Assembly (NCBI GenBank): GCA_964534135.1 | Contig: CAZHQC010000086.1 | Span: 1-10,063, forward strand | Length of the DNA: 10,063 bases | Reading direction: 5' to 3' | DNA from: JAKLQJ01 sp964534135 | GTDB lineage: Bacteria > Elusimicrobiota > Elusimicrobia > Elusimicrobiales > UBA9959 | Made by a program: the position numbers and the translations under genes | In this document: positions 1-6,133 of the stretch, in pieces | Layout of the letters: every line of letters begins with the position of its first letter | Position numbering within the stretch: position 1 is the stretch's first letter | The notes under the pieces: model-generated | What the model was told of the DNA's origin: nothing | Databases searched by the model: none | What the model saw: the letters and a program-made list of their open reading frames with translations, nothing else

Positions 1-12
1 AGCGACTACACC

Positions 13-189
13 TTAAAACAACTTAAAACTGGTTTGACAAGCTAATCCACTAAATTGTTTTATGCTTTCTTTGAGTTCAGTTGCAATTTTCAGCATCTCT
101 TGGCGTTTCGCTATTTCAGCTGCCGGCTGTGCCGCCCCGGCAATGGAAATACTTATGGTTAGTAAAAGTAATGATAGAATATATTTCAT
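13..189 (-). CDS. Small secreted protein, 58 aa, unknown function
   Basis: I do not recognise this protein. It starts with a clear Sec signal peptide: a basic MKY start, a hydrophobic run at residues 4-17 and a likely cleavage near AGAA/QP (about residue 20). Only about 38 mature residues remain. They are rich in Lys and Glu, look helical, and contain one Cys (in LACQ) near the C-terminus. The ATG at 189 is chosen because a perfect GGAGGT (193-198, read on the minus strand) precedes it by 3 nt and because the signal peptide begins there. The frame is open further upstream to 279, but that extension would translate a repeat element. The gene may be a truncated remnant of a longer periplasmic protein. 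No neighbour on the same strand is visible. Confidence 0.55.
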   Translation of the reverse strand: MKYILSLLLLTISISIAGAAQPAAEIAKRQEMLKIATELKESIKQFSGLACQTSFKLF

Positions 190-201
190 GCGACCTCCGA
201 A

Positions 202-223
202 GCAAAAGCATTTTTGCTTTTGC
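202..223 (-). promoter_or_regulatory. 9-bp perfect hairpin in the leader of the small secreted protein gene
   Basis: GCAAAAGCA (202-210) and TGCTTTTGC (215-223) are exact reverse complements around a TTTT loop. The hairpin lies immediately upstream of the GGAGGT ribosome site of the minus-strand gene starting at 189, so it would sit in that gene's mRNA leader. It could tune translation, stabilise the 5' end, or simply belong to the adjacent repeat element. The structure is read directly from the sequence; its function is not known. Confidence 0.4.
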
Positions 224-226
224 GGA

Positions 227-311
227 GTACCCCCTGCTTTCGCCGCCTGACAGCCAGAGGCTCTGATGCGGCATAGCATAGCCTTAAATTCCTATGGAAT
301 TTAGGGGGTAC
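227..311. repeat. Palindromic intergenic repeat, copy 1 (MITE/REP-like)
   Basis: The ends are a perfect 9-bp inverted repeat, GTACCCCCT (227-235) against AGGGGGTAC (303-311). Inside are two smaller hairpins. One is AGCC-AGA-GGCT (252-262), flanked by pairing GCCGC (242-246) and GCGGC (268-272). The other is TAAATTCC-TAT-GGAATTTA (285-303). The 79-base core (230-308) recurs at 341-419 with 7 substitutions and no gaps. There is no coding capacity. It resembles a non-autonomous mobile or REP-type element; a TA on each side (228-229, 309-310) could be a target duplication or part of the inverted repeat. Confidence 0.75.
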
Positions 312-339
312 ATAAATTTAACTTCTGCTTTTATAAATT

Positions 340-420
340 CCCCCCTGCTTTCACCGCCTGATAGCCATTGGCTTTGATGCGGCATAGCATAGCTTTAAAT
401 TCCTGTGGAATTTAGGGGGG
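340..420. repeat. Palindromic intergenic repeat, copy 2
   Basis: This is the second, same-orientation copy of the element at 227-311. Its ends pair as CCCCCCT (340-346) with AGGGGGG (414-420). The inner hairpins are kept while their loops differ: AGCC-ATT-GGCT instead of AGCC-AGA-GGCT, and TAAATTCC-TGT-GGAATTTA instead of the TAT loop. Differences falling in loops while these short stems stay intact suggest the fold matters, or at least that the copies are not recent duplicates. The two cores begin 111 bases apart. Confidence 0.75.
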
Positions 421-428
421 ATAATACA

Positions 429-442
429 TCTCTATATAGAGA
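429..442. promoter_or_regulatory. 14-bp perfect palindrome upstream of dinB, candidate operator
   Basis: TCTCTATATAGAGA reads identically on both strands and lies 73 bases before the dinB start. Perfect even palindromes in this position are often binding sites for dimeric repressors, and dinB is damage-regulated in many bacteria. The sequence does not match the proteobacterial or Gram-positive LexA boxes I know, so assignment to SOS control would be a guess. The A+T-rich core means chance occurrence cannot be excluded. Confidence 0.3.
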
Positions 443-515
443 ATATAAAATTTTGTGGGGTAAATAGCAAGGTATTTATTTGGTTTAATCTAAGATTTTT
501 TAATAGGATGAATAT

Positions 516-1688
516 ATGGATGAAAGATATATTGCGCATGTAGATATGGACGCCTTCTTTGCCGCTATTGAGCAACGGGATAATCCGTCATTTAGAGGCA
601 AACCGGTAATTGTTGGCGCCGACCCTAAAAAAGGTAAAGGGAGAGGTGTGGTTTCCACTTGTTCTTATGAAGCGCGAAAATTTGGGTTGCGTTCGGCTAT
701 GCCCATATCCGAGGCTTGGAGGAGATGCCGGAAAGGTATTTTTGTAAGTCCCAATTTAAAAAAATATTTAGCTGTTTCTAAAGTTATTCTAAAAATATTT
801 TATGATTTTACTCCAGATATGGAGCCCATAAGTATTGATGAGGCTTTTTTGGATATAAGCCGCAGTTATAAATTATTTGGAAAGCCTATGGATGTTTGTC
901 GGCTAATAAAGAAAAGGATAAAAACAGAAACCGGTCTTATAGCTTCTGTCGGTCTTGCTCCCAATAAGTTCATTGCCAAAATAGCTTCCGATTTAGAAAA
1001 ACCCGATGGTCTCGTCGTGGTTAAGCCGAAAGACGCGCAATCTTTTTTAAGGCCGCTTGATATATCATGCATATGGGGTTTAGGCCTGAAAACAGAAAAT
1101 ATTCTTAAAGGCCGAGGCATATCAACCATAGGACAATTAGTGGCTATGGATTCAGATAGATTATTTAAAATTCTGGGCCGGCAAGGCTCGGAATTTAAAG
1201 AGCTTGCCCTTGGCATAGATAATAGAGAAGTCAAAAGTGAAGGTGAAATTAAATCAATAAGTAATGAAATTACATTTGAAAGTGATACGGAGAATGAAGA
1301 TAAAATAAAAGCTTCTTTGCTCGCGCTTAGTGATAAGGTTTCTTTTCGTTTAAGGAAAGAGGGCTTAAAGGGAAAAACCATAACCTTGAAAATTCGTCTT
1401 GAAGATTTTTCGACTTTCAGCAGGTCGATAACCATTTCTTTTGCCACAAATTATGTCGATATTATTTATGGTTATATAATGAAACTTTATAAGTCCTTTA
1501 AAAAGGGAAATAAAAAAACAAGATTATTAGGCGTAAAGGTTACAAATTTTATAGCCGCTGAAATTAAGGAATCTTTATTTGATACAGCGGAAAATGAAAA
1601 GCGTGAAAAAACGCATAAAGCTATTGAGAATATAAGGAAAAAATTCGGGGATAAGGCTATTTATAGAGCGGGAACAAAAAAGAATTAA
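516..1688 (+). CDS. dinB: DNA polymerase IV (Y-family translesion polymerase)
   Basis: This is an error-prone Y-family polymerase that extends primers across damaged template bases. The palm motifs are intact. HVDMDAFF (8-15) carries metal ligand D10 and the likely steric-gate F15. YEAR (51-54) contacts the incoming nucleotide. SIDEAFLD (106-113) carries catalytic D108 and E109. Helix-hairpin-helix-like thumb sequence follows (about 175-205), then the little-finger domain. A KESLF segment (351-355) near the C-terminus resembles the sliding-clamp binding motif (QxxLF type). At 390 aa it is of normal length for the family (E. coli 351 aa). The ATG at 516 follows a TAGGATG ribosome site (504-510). 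It appears monocistronic, preceded by a repeat-rich spacer and a palindrome. Its stop overlaps that of the convergent transglycosylase gene. Confidence 0.97.
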   Translation: MDERYIAHVDMDAFFAAIEQRDNPSFRGKPVIVGADPKKGKGRGVVSTCSYEARKFGLRSAMPISEAWRRCRKGIFVSPNLKKYLAVSKVILKIFYDFTPDMEPISIDEAFLDISRSYKLFGKPMDVCRLIKKRIKTETGLIASVGLAPNKFIAKIASDLEKPDGLVVVKPKDAQSFLRPLDISCIWGLGLKTENILKGRGISTIGQLVAMDSDRLFKILGRQGSEFKELALGIDNREVKSEGEIKSISNEITFESDTENEDKIKASLLALSDKVSFRLRKEGLKGKTITLKIRLEDFSTFSRSITISFATNYVDIIYGYIMKLYKSFKKGNKKTRLLGVKVTNFIAAEIKESLFDTAENEKREKTHKAIENIRKKFGDKAIYRAGTKKN

Positions 1689-2431
1689 AGATTTTCGTAA
1701 TATTTAAAGGAAGAGCTTATTCTTTTTAAATAATTTCGGGTTTCTCTGAAAGGCGGCACACCATTATGTTTTTTTACATTGCCGGGGCCTGCATTATAAG
1801 CGGCTATGGTTTTTCTAAGGCCTTCAGTTTGCAAGTCAGCTACTTTTAGTTGTGAAAAATCACCTTTACCGAATTGTTTCCATAAATATCTTAAGTACTT
1901 TACGCCGTACTTAATATTGACTTCAGGAGTCCAAAGATGTGATGTATCTTTTAAACCCAACCATTTAGCTGTGCTGGGCAGAACTTGCATAAGGCCAACT
2001 GCTCCGGCTCTGCTTCTGGCTTTAGGATCAAATTGAGATTCTTTTTCTATTACTGACAGTATAAGTTCCAAATCCACGCCTTGCGCTTTGGATTCTTTTA
2101 TGGCGGTCACTATGAAAGGAATATCTGAATCTTTGGAGATGTTTTTATTAAAATTCATCTTAAGAGGATAAAAAAGAAAGGCATTTCTATCATGTTCCGC
2201 TTTAGGGCGTACATTGAAAGCTATTTCATCTAAAAGAGGGGTATTGGGCAAATCATTAATTATATCGGTATTATTTATGTTTTCAGGCTTGGCTTCGGGT
2301 AATGTCATGGAATGAGCGGCAAAAATATCCGCATTGATTCTATGTAATTGATCAAAGGGCTGAATTTTGCTTTGCACCGTGCTTAAATTAAACAAGACGG
2401 TTACGAATATAATGGCTAAGGCTATTTTCAT
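1685..2431 (-). CDS. Secreted SLT-type lytic transglycosylase
   Basis: This enzyme cleaves the MurNAc-GlcNAc bond of peptidoglycan in the periplasm with formation of 1,6-anhydroMurNAc. Residues 1-21 form a signal peptide. Residues 22-100 are a low-similarity linker. The catalytic soluble-lytic-transglycosylase domain covers about 105-248: EKES with catalytic E131, then GLMQV (146-150), NIKYGVKYL (172-180) and AYNAGPG (211-217). All family motifs are present, so it should be active. At 248 aa it is a compact single-domain form without LysM or SPOR repeats. No strong ribosome site precedes the ATG, and a TATAAT (2448-2453, minus strand) lies so close that the leader would be only about 10 nt. 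It is transcribed divergently from the small membrane protein gene at 2620. Confidence 0.93.
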   Translation of the reverse strand: MKIALAIIFVTVLFNLSTVQSKIQPFDQLHRINADIFAAHSMTLPEAKPENINNTDIINDLPNTPLLDEIAFNVRPKAEHDRNAFLFYPLKMNFNKNISKDSDIPFIVTAIKESKAQGVDLELILSVIEKESQFDPKARSRAGAVGLMQVLPSTAKWLGLKDTSHLWTPEVNIKYGVKYLRYLWKQFGKGDFSQLKVADLQTEGLRKTIAAYNAGPGNVKKHNGVPPFRETRNYLKRISSSFKYYENL

Positions 2432-2447
2432 AATTAACTGTACTTAA

Positions 2448-2453
2448 ATTATA
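2448..2453 (-). promoter_or_regulatory. Candidate -10 box of the lytic transglycosylase gene
   Basis: A consensus TATAAT on the minus strand ends 16 bases before the ATG at 2431. No convincing -35 element stands at 16-18 bases upstream. If it is used, the transcript would have an almost absent leader, in line with the missing Shine-Dalgarno sequence. In A+T-rich DNA such boxes also arise by chance. Confidence 0.3.
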
Positions 2454-2494
2454 TCTAAATCGGCTTATTCCAATAAGAGGCAATAGACCCTTAA

Positions 2495-2519
2495 TATATA
2501 GGGCCTTTTGACCTATATA
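2495..2519. promoter_or_regulatory. Dyad with 8-bp arms in a divergent intergenic region
   Basis: TATATAGG (2495-2502) and CCTATATA (2512-2519) are perfect inverted repeats around a 9-base centre. The dyad stands between the starts of the transglycosylase gene (2431, minus) and the small membrane protein gene (2620, plus). It could be an operator for one or both promoters, or a hairpin in a leader. A shorter imperfect dyad, CTTATTCCAATAAG, lies at 2464-2477. The rest of the 188-base spacer shows nothing I can assign. Confidence 0.35.
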
Positions 2520-2587
2520 GAATAAGGCACAGAGGCAACGAGGCATAGACTTGTTAGCTAAGAATGAGGCATAAAATAAAAACAAGC

Positions 2588-2613
2588 TATAATTGCTTAT
2601 AATGTTTAAGGGG
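2588..2613 (+). promoter_or_regulatory. Two TATAAT boxes and ribosome site for the 81-aa membrane protein gene
   Basis: TATAAT occurs twice, at 2588-2593 and 2598-2603, ten bases apart. A strong AAGGGG (2608-2613) follows, 6 nt before the ATG at 2620. The ribosome site decides the start codon. Transcription from the second box would start within or just before the ribosome site, so the first box is the more likely promoter. No clear -35 is seen. Confidence 0.35.
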
Positions 2614-2619
2614 AATATA

Positions 2620-2865
2620 ATGACTATTGAGACACTTACCAGCTTTTTTTTGTATTGCAGTTTGATAAATTTTGGCATGCTTTTGTTTAGCTTTGCCGTT
2701 TATAGCCTATTTAGAAAACCCATATCTAAAATGCATGCTAAAATATATGGCCTAAAAGAGGAAGAGATTCCTGCGATGGTTTATAAGCTGATGGCATTTT
2801 ACAAAGTGCTTATCATTGTGTTTTGCTTTGTGCCATATTTGGCCTTGCTGATTATTGGCAGGTAA
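2620..2865 (+). CDS. Small two-helix inner-membrane protein, 81 aa
   Basis: Two hydrophobic segments (about residues 5-30 and 58-79) flank a polar, basic loop (KPISKMHAKIYGLKEEEIPAMVYK, as two parts around residues 33-56), giving a helical hairpin in the membrane. The pattern MTIETL..F..Y..LIN at the start and FYK.LI..F..VPYLAL near the end resembles a conserved small family of unknown function that I associate from memory with the name DUF6868. That assignment is tentative. The ATG at 2620 is preferred over one at 2593 because of the AAGGGG ribosome site 6 nt upstream. It is followed after 5 nt by the gene for a small basic protein, so the two are probably co-transcribed. Confidence 0.8.
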   Translation: MTIETLTSFFLYCSLINFGMLLFSFAVYSLFRKPISKMHAKIYGLKEEEIPAMVYKLMAFYKVLIIVFCFVPYLALLIIGR

Positions 2866-2870
2866 TACAA

Positions 2871-3014
2871 ATGAGTAAAAAGAAGAAAATAAAAAAACCA
2901 AAAGTAAGAAGAAAATGGGGAAACCTTAATCCTATTACTAAGGTTTTTAAGACAGATAAGGCCTATAATCGCAAAAAGAATAAAGAAATAACAGAAAATG
3001 ACATGGAAGAATAA
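2871..3014 (+). CDS. Small highly basic protein, 47 aa, conserved-looking
   Basis: The N-terminal third is almost entirely Lys and Arg (MSKKKKIKKPKVRRK). It is followed by W16GNLNPITKV and AYNRKK (31-36), then an acidic tail (ITENDMEE). The combination W-x3-NP-x-T-x-V followed by a YxRKK block resembles short proteins I have seen in diverse bacteria, all without known function. The charge suggests nucleic-acid or ribosome contact, which is inference only. The ATG at 2871 is preferred over 2823 because the longer form would overlap the upstream gene by 43 nt and add a non-conserved leader; a weak GGCAGG site (2857-2862) lies 8 nt before it. Its stop codon directly abuts the stop of the convergent aminotransferase gene, with no terminator between. 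Confidence 0.7.
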   Translation: MSKKKKIKKPKVRRKWGNLNPITKVFKTDKAYNRKKNKEITENDMEE

Positions 3015-4136
3015 TTATTGTAGAAGTTTCTTCATGACCTTCACGAACCTATCTATATCCCGTTCATTATTATATAGATGAACCGATATTCTTATCCCTT
3101 CGCCTCTGGCGGCAACCATAATTTTCTTTTCGGCCAGCTGTTCTACCAATTTCTTGGCATTTTTGATTTTTACTATGGTAATACCTGATCGATGTTTCTT
3201 GTATAGAGGGGTTATTGTTTTAAGTTTTAATTCTTTCAGCTTTTTTTCAAGATATTCATCCAGTTCCAAAATACGGTTTTGAATATTTTTTTTACCAATT
3301 TTAATTAAAAGGTCCAAGGCTCCGCCAAGAGCGAATATGTTTGGGAAATGACCGCAGCCAACTTCAATAGCGGAGGCCTCAGTTCTAAGATGGATATGCT
3401 TATTATCCATATTTTCAGGTTTTTTAACACTGAGCCAGCCGGCTTGCGGAATATTGGATTTTTTCAGCCATTTCTTATTTATATAAAGTCCGCCTATGCC
3501 ATAACCCGACAAAGTCCATTTAAAACATGAAAAGGTAAGGAAATCGATGTAGGATTTTTTTACATCTATGGGAAAAGCTCCCATGGCCTGGGTGGCATTA
3601 ACTATGAAAATTATATTTCTCTTTTTAAGAAATTTTCCAAGTTTTTCCAAGTCTTGTCTAAAACCGGTTCGGTATTGGACATAACTTGTAATCAATATTT
3701 TGGTTGATTTGGTGATATGTTTTTCAATATTTTCAATGGTGTAAATATTCTTTTCGGGTTTCACGAATTTAACTTTAAAACCCTTATGCATCCAGGGGAA
3801 GGTGGATGAGGGAAATTCATCATTCATTGTAAGTATTTCGCCTTTGCCTTTAAGGATATCCGCTATAAGATTCATACCATGAGAGGTGTTTAAAATAAAG
3901 GCGATTTCTTTTGTGTCCGCATTTATAAACCTGGCAAGTTTTTTCCTGGTTTCGTTCACGCGCGCGAGCCAATTTTCCCAATAGGCGTCGCCATGCATCA
4001 AGCTTTCGTGATAAAAATCTTTTCCAGCATTTGCGGCTGAAAGCGGAAGTGGAGAGCCGCCGGCTGCGTTTAAAAAAGTGTATTTTTCTGTTGCCGGAAA
4101 TAATTTTCTTATTTTACCCCAATTAACTTTTGTCAT
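3015..4136 (-). CDS. Class V aminotransferase-fold PLP enzyme, substrate unknown
   Basis: This is a fold-type I PLP-dependent enzyme of the class V group (cysteine desulfurase, isopenicillin-N epimerase and kynureninase relatives), probably cytoplasmic. Visible landmarks are NTSHGMN (83-89, cofactor phosphate region), DEFPSS with PW (106-115), SYVQYRTGFRQDL (151-163), VNATQ (179-183), and SCFKW with the expected Schiff-base K206 followed by SGYGIGGLYI. The 373 aa cover the whole domain. The odd point is N180: this position is normally the Asp that pairs with the PLP ring nitrogen. No mobile Cys of a desulfurase can be placed with certainty. It is the last gene of the operon, 16 nt after wecB, with a GGAGAG ribosome site (4143-4148) 6 nt before its ATG. 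It may modify a sugar precursor or be metabolically unrelated. Confidence 0.88.
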   Translation of the reverse strand: MTKVNWGKIRKLFPATEKYTFLNAAGGSPLPLSAANAGKDFYHESLMHGDAYWENWLARVNETRKKLARFINADTKEIAFILNTSHGMNLIADILKGKGEILTMNDEFPSSTFPWMHKGFKVKFVKPEKNIYTIENIEKHITKSTKILITSYVQYRTGFRQDLEKLGKFLKKRNIIFIVNATQAMGAFPIDVKKSYIDFLTFSCFKWTLSGYGIGGLYINKKWLKKSNIPQAGWLSVKKPENMDNKHIHLRTEASAIEVGCGHFPNIFALGGALDLLIKIGKKNIQNRILELDEYLEKKLKELKLKTITPLYKKHRSGITIVKIKNAKKLVEQLAEKKIMVAARGEGIRISVHLYNNERDIDRFVKVMKKLLQ

Positions 4137-4152
4137 GATAGTCTCTCCAGCT

Positions 4153-5280
4153 CTATTTTGAGTTTTTTTTGAAAAAGGATGCTATATGGTCAGCTGTTTT
4201 TTTTGAAGCATTGCCGTCACCATAAATATTTTCACAAGATTTTGGGAAATTTTTTGGATTTCTAATTATGTCATTGGCGGATTTAACTATTTTTGCTCTG
4301 GAAGGGCCGCTAAGAAATACGCAACCTTTATTTATGCCTTCTGTTCTTTCGGTTTTCTTTCTCGCAAGTATCACATTTTTTTTAAGCGCCGGCGCTTCTT
4401 CCTGCACACCGCCGGAATCGGTTATTATTAAATCTGATTGCATCATAAGACTTAGGAATTCCAGATAGGGCAGGGGTTCGATCAGTATGATTTGTCCATG
4501 GGTTAATATTTCTTTCGCCATTTTTTGAATATTGGGATTTGGATGGACGGGATAAATTATCAGGACGTTTTTATTTTGCTCAACTAGATCTTTAAGCGCG
4601 GCAAATATATTCAGCATATCTTTGCCGAAGCTTTCTCTTCTGTGAAACGTGACAAGGATTATTTTATTTCCTTTTCCAAGATTGCAACAGGAAAGGTTTT
4701 TATTGCTTCCTAGGGCTTTAACATTTGATTTAAGACTGTCTATAACAGTATTTCCCGTCACATGTATTTTGCTTTTGCCAAAGCCTTCTTTAATAAGATT
4801 TTTTTTAGACTGTTCGGTGGGAACAAAAAGCAAATCGCTTAAATTATCCGCCAAGATTCTATTTATTTCTTCGGGAAAAGGATTTTTCATATCATTTGAC
4901 CGTAAGCCCGCTTCCACATGGGCTACCGGAATTTTATTATAAAAAGATGCCAAAGCTCCGGCCGCGGCTGTTGAGGTGTCTCCCTGAACAATGGTCATAT
5001 CAGGTTTTGTTTTTACCATAAGCTTATTTATTTCTTTAAGAGCTTTTTGGAAAAAACCCGTCACGCTTTGATTCTTTGACATTAAATTTAAGTCAAAGTG
5101 AACTTTAATTTTAAGGGTTTCAATCATTTGGTCTAAGAGTTCTCTGTGCTGTGCGGTAGCGCAAACAATGACGGTATAGTTTGGATTCTTTTTTATTTCC
5201 TTAATTACGGGAGCGAGTTTAATAGCTTCCGGGCGGGTGCCGATAATAACCATTATTTTTTTATTTTCATTGTTTTTCAT
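4153..5280 (-). CDS. wecB: UDP-N-acetylglucosamine 2-epimerase (non-hydrolysing)
   Basis: It interconverts UDP-GlcNAc and UDP-ManNAc in the cytoplasm, supplying ManNAc-type precursors for envelope polysaccharides. Family motifs run in order: GTRPEAIKLAPV (14-25), QHRELLDQ (44-51), QGDTST (99-104), HVEAGLR (121-127), PFPEEINR (134-141), GNTVID (176-181), TFHRRESFG (211-219), YPVHPNP (243-249) and TDSGGVQEEAP (287-297). Residues matching the catalytic set known from E. coli are D101, E123, E137 and H213. The length of 375 aa is normal. The usual TERPE near the C-terminus reads TERTE here (310-314), a mild deviation. No UDP-ManNAc dehydrogenase follows in the window, so the final use of UDP-ManNAc is open. 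The gene starts 19 nt after the barrel gene, with AGAGG (5288-5292) 7 nt before the ATG. Confidence 0.95.
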   Translation of the reverse strand: MKNNENKKIMVIIGTRPEAIKLAPVIKEIKKNPNYTVIVCATAQHRELLDQMIETLKIKVHFDLNLMSKNQSVTGFFQKALKEINKLMVKTKPDMTIVQGDTSTAAAGALASFYNKIPVAHVEAGLRSNDMKNPFPEEINRILADNLSDLLFVPTEQSKKNLIKEGFGKSKIHVTGNTVIDSLKSNVKALGSNKNLSCCNLGKGNKIILVTFHRRESFGKDMLNIFAALKDLVEQNKNVLIIYPVHPNPNIQKMAKEILTHGQIILIEPLPYLEFLSLMMQSDLIITDSGGVQEEAPALKKNVILARKKTERTEGINKGCVFLSGPSRAKIVKSANDIIRNPKNFPKSCENIYGDGNASKKTADHIASFFKKNSK

Positions 5281-5299
5281 AGTAGAGCCTCTTTGAAGT

Positions 5300-6133
5300 T
5301 TAAAAGTTATAAAAATAGCCTAAAGAAAACCCATGTTTTTTATAGGCGTCTTTAAGTTCCATCCAGCTTATATTTGCTTTAAAGCCACTATCACGCTTTA
5401 GCCAATATCTTCCACTTAACATAACTTCCTTGGATGATTGGTCTATTTTTTCGGGTGTTAAAAGATAGGTTGCCATATAAGATTGTGTGCCTGAATTAAG
5501 TGTTAAAAAAATCCATTTCTTATATTCTTCACCAAAGCCCGCGCTCAGAGTTTGGGAATTTGAAAATATGGAACCGGGATTGCTTTTATTTCTGGCATAT
5601 CTATATGAAAATATCCAATGGCCCGCGTATAAAGTGGGAGAAAAAGATAGAGATTTATCTTCGTGGACATCATGATATTTTATATAGGAAATGCCGAAGG
5701 TTAAGACAAGGTTTTTGTTTTCAAGGGTTTTAAAATTGAAATTATTATCGAGGCGTATTTTTTGTGTATAGTCAGAATTTGAACCGAAAGACAGGGAAGA
5801 ATAGGTATAAAATTTATCACTCCAATCTTTATAAGCCGCCCCTGAAGCAATTATTGATAAACCGGAATCTCGCCAAAGGCGGTCAATTTGAATGAAAGAT
5901 GCATTCGACCATTCCGGCTTAAAACTATAGACTAAAGAACTTGTCTTCCAGGCGCCATAAACATTATAAGGGCGTAATTCCTCAAGAGAAAAAGAAAATT
6001 CCAAACCGCGGTCAAGAGGTAAAAGAGTTTCATTTGGCGTGGAAAAACCTTTCAGAGGGATTAATATCAAAACAGTCGAAATTATTATCGCGTTTTTTTT
6101 AATTTTTTGAGCGTTTGAAGAAAAAATGTTCAT
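5300..6133 (-). CDS. YaiO-like outer-membrane beta-barrel protein
   Basis: After a polar, basic N-terminus and a hydrophobic export signal (about residues 14-32, likely cleaved near GFS/T), the 245-residue remainder is a chain of short amphipathic strands with alternating aromatic and polar residues. It ends in GYFYNF, whose terminal Phe is typical for substrates of the outer-membrane assembly machinery. The strand pattern, the size (277 aa against about 257 for E. coli YaiO) and the position beside a glycosyltransferase and a deacetylase fit the YaiO family. The family call is from pattern, not alignment. The ATG at 6133 is supported by AAGGA (6142-6146), 8 nt upstream and inside the deacetylase gene; the genes overlap by 35 nt. 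A role as exit pore for the polysaccharide made by this operon is inferred. Confidence 0.75.
   Translation of the reverse strand: MNIFSSNAQKIKKNAIIISTVLILIPLKGFSTPNETLLPLDRGLEFSFSLEELRPYNVYGAWKTSSLVYSFKPEWSNASFIQIDRLWRDSGLSIIASGAAYKDWSDKFYTYSSLSFGSNSDYTQKIRLDNNFNFKTLENKNLVLTFGISYIKYHDVHEDKSLSFSPTLYAGHWIFSYRYARNKSNPGSIFSNSQTLSAGFGEEYKKWIFLTLNSGTQSYMATYLLTPEKIDQSSKEVMLSGRYWLKRDSGFKANISWMELKDAYKKHGFSLGYFYNF

Noticed and set aside
190..279. N-terminal extension of the small secreted protein to 279
   Set aside because: The extra 30 residues are translated repeat DNA and hairpin; the signal peptide and GGAGGT define the start at 189.
227..420. CRISPR array
   Set aside because: There are only two copies of a 79-base unit, with internal divergence and one 32-base gap; no third repeat or cas gene is seen.
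421..515. LexA box upstream of dinB
   Set aside because: No CTGT-N8-ACAG or GAAC-N4-GTTC type site is present; only the unrelated palindrome at 429-442 was found.
866..1447. 193-codon open frame on the minus strand inside dinB
   Set aside because: It lies wholly antisense to an intact DinB with all catalytic motifs, and its translation (Ser/Leu-rich, no domain) looks like a shadow frame.
2388..2678. 96-codon minus-strand frame across the divergent spacer
   Set aside because: It overlaps the start of the transglycosylase gene and the 81-aa gene, has no ribosome site, and its composition is random.
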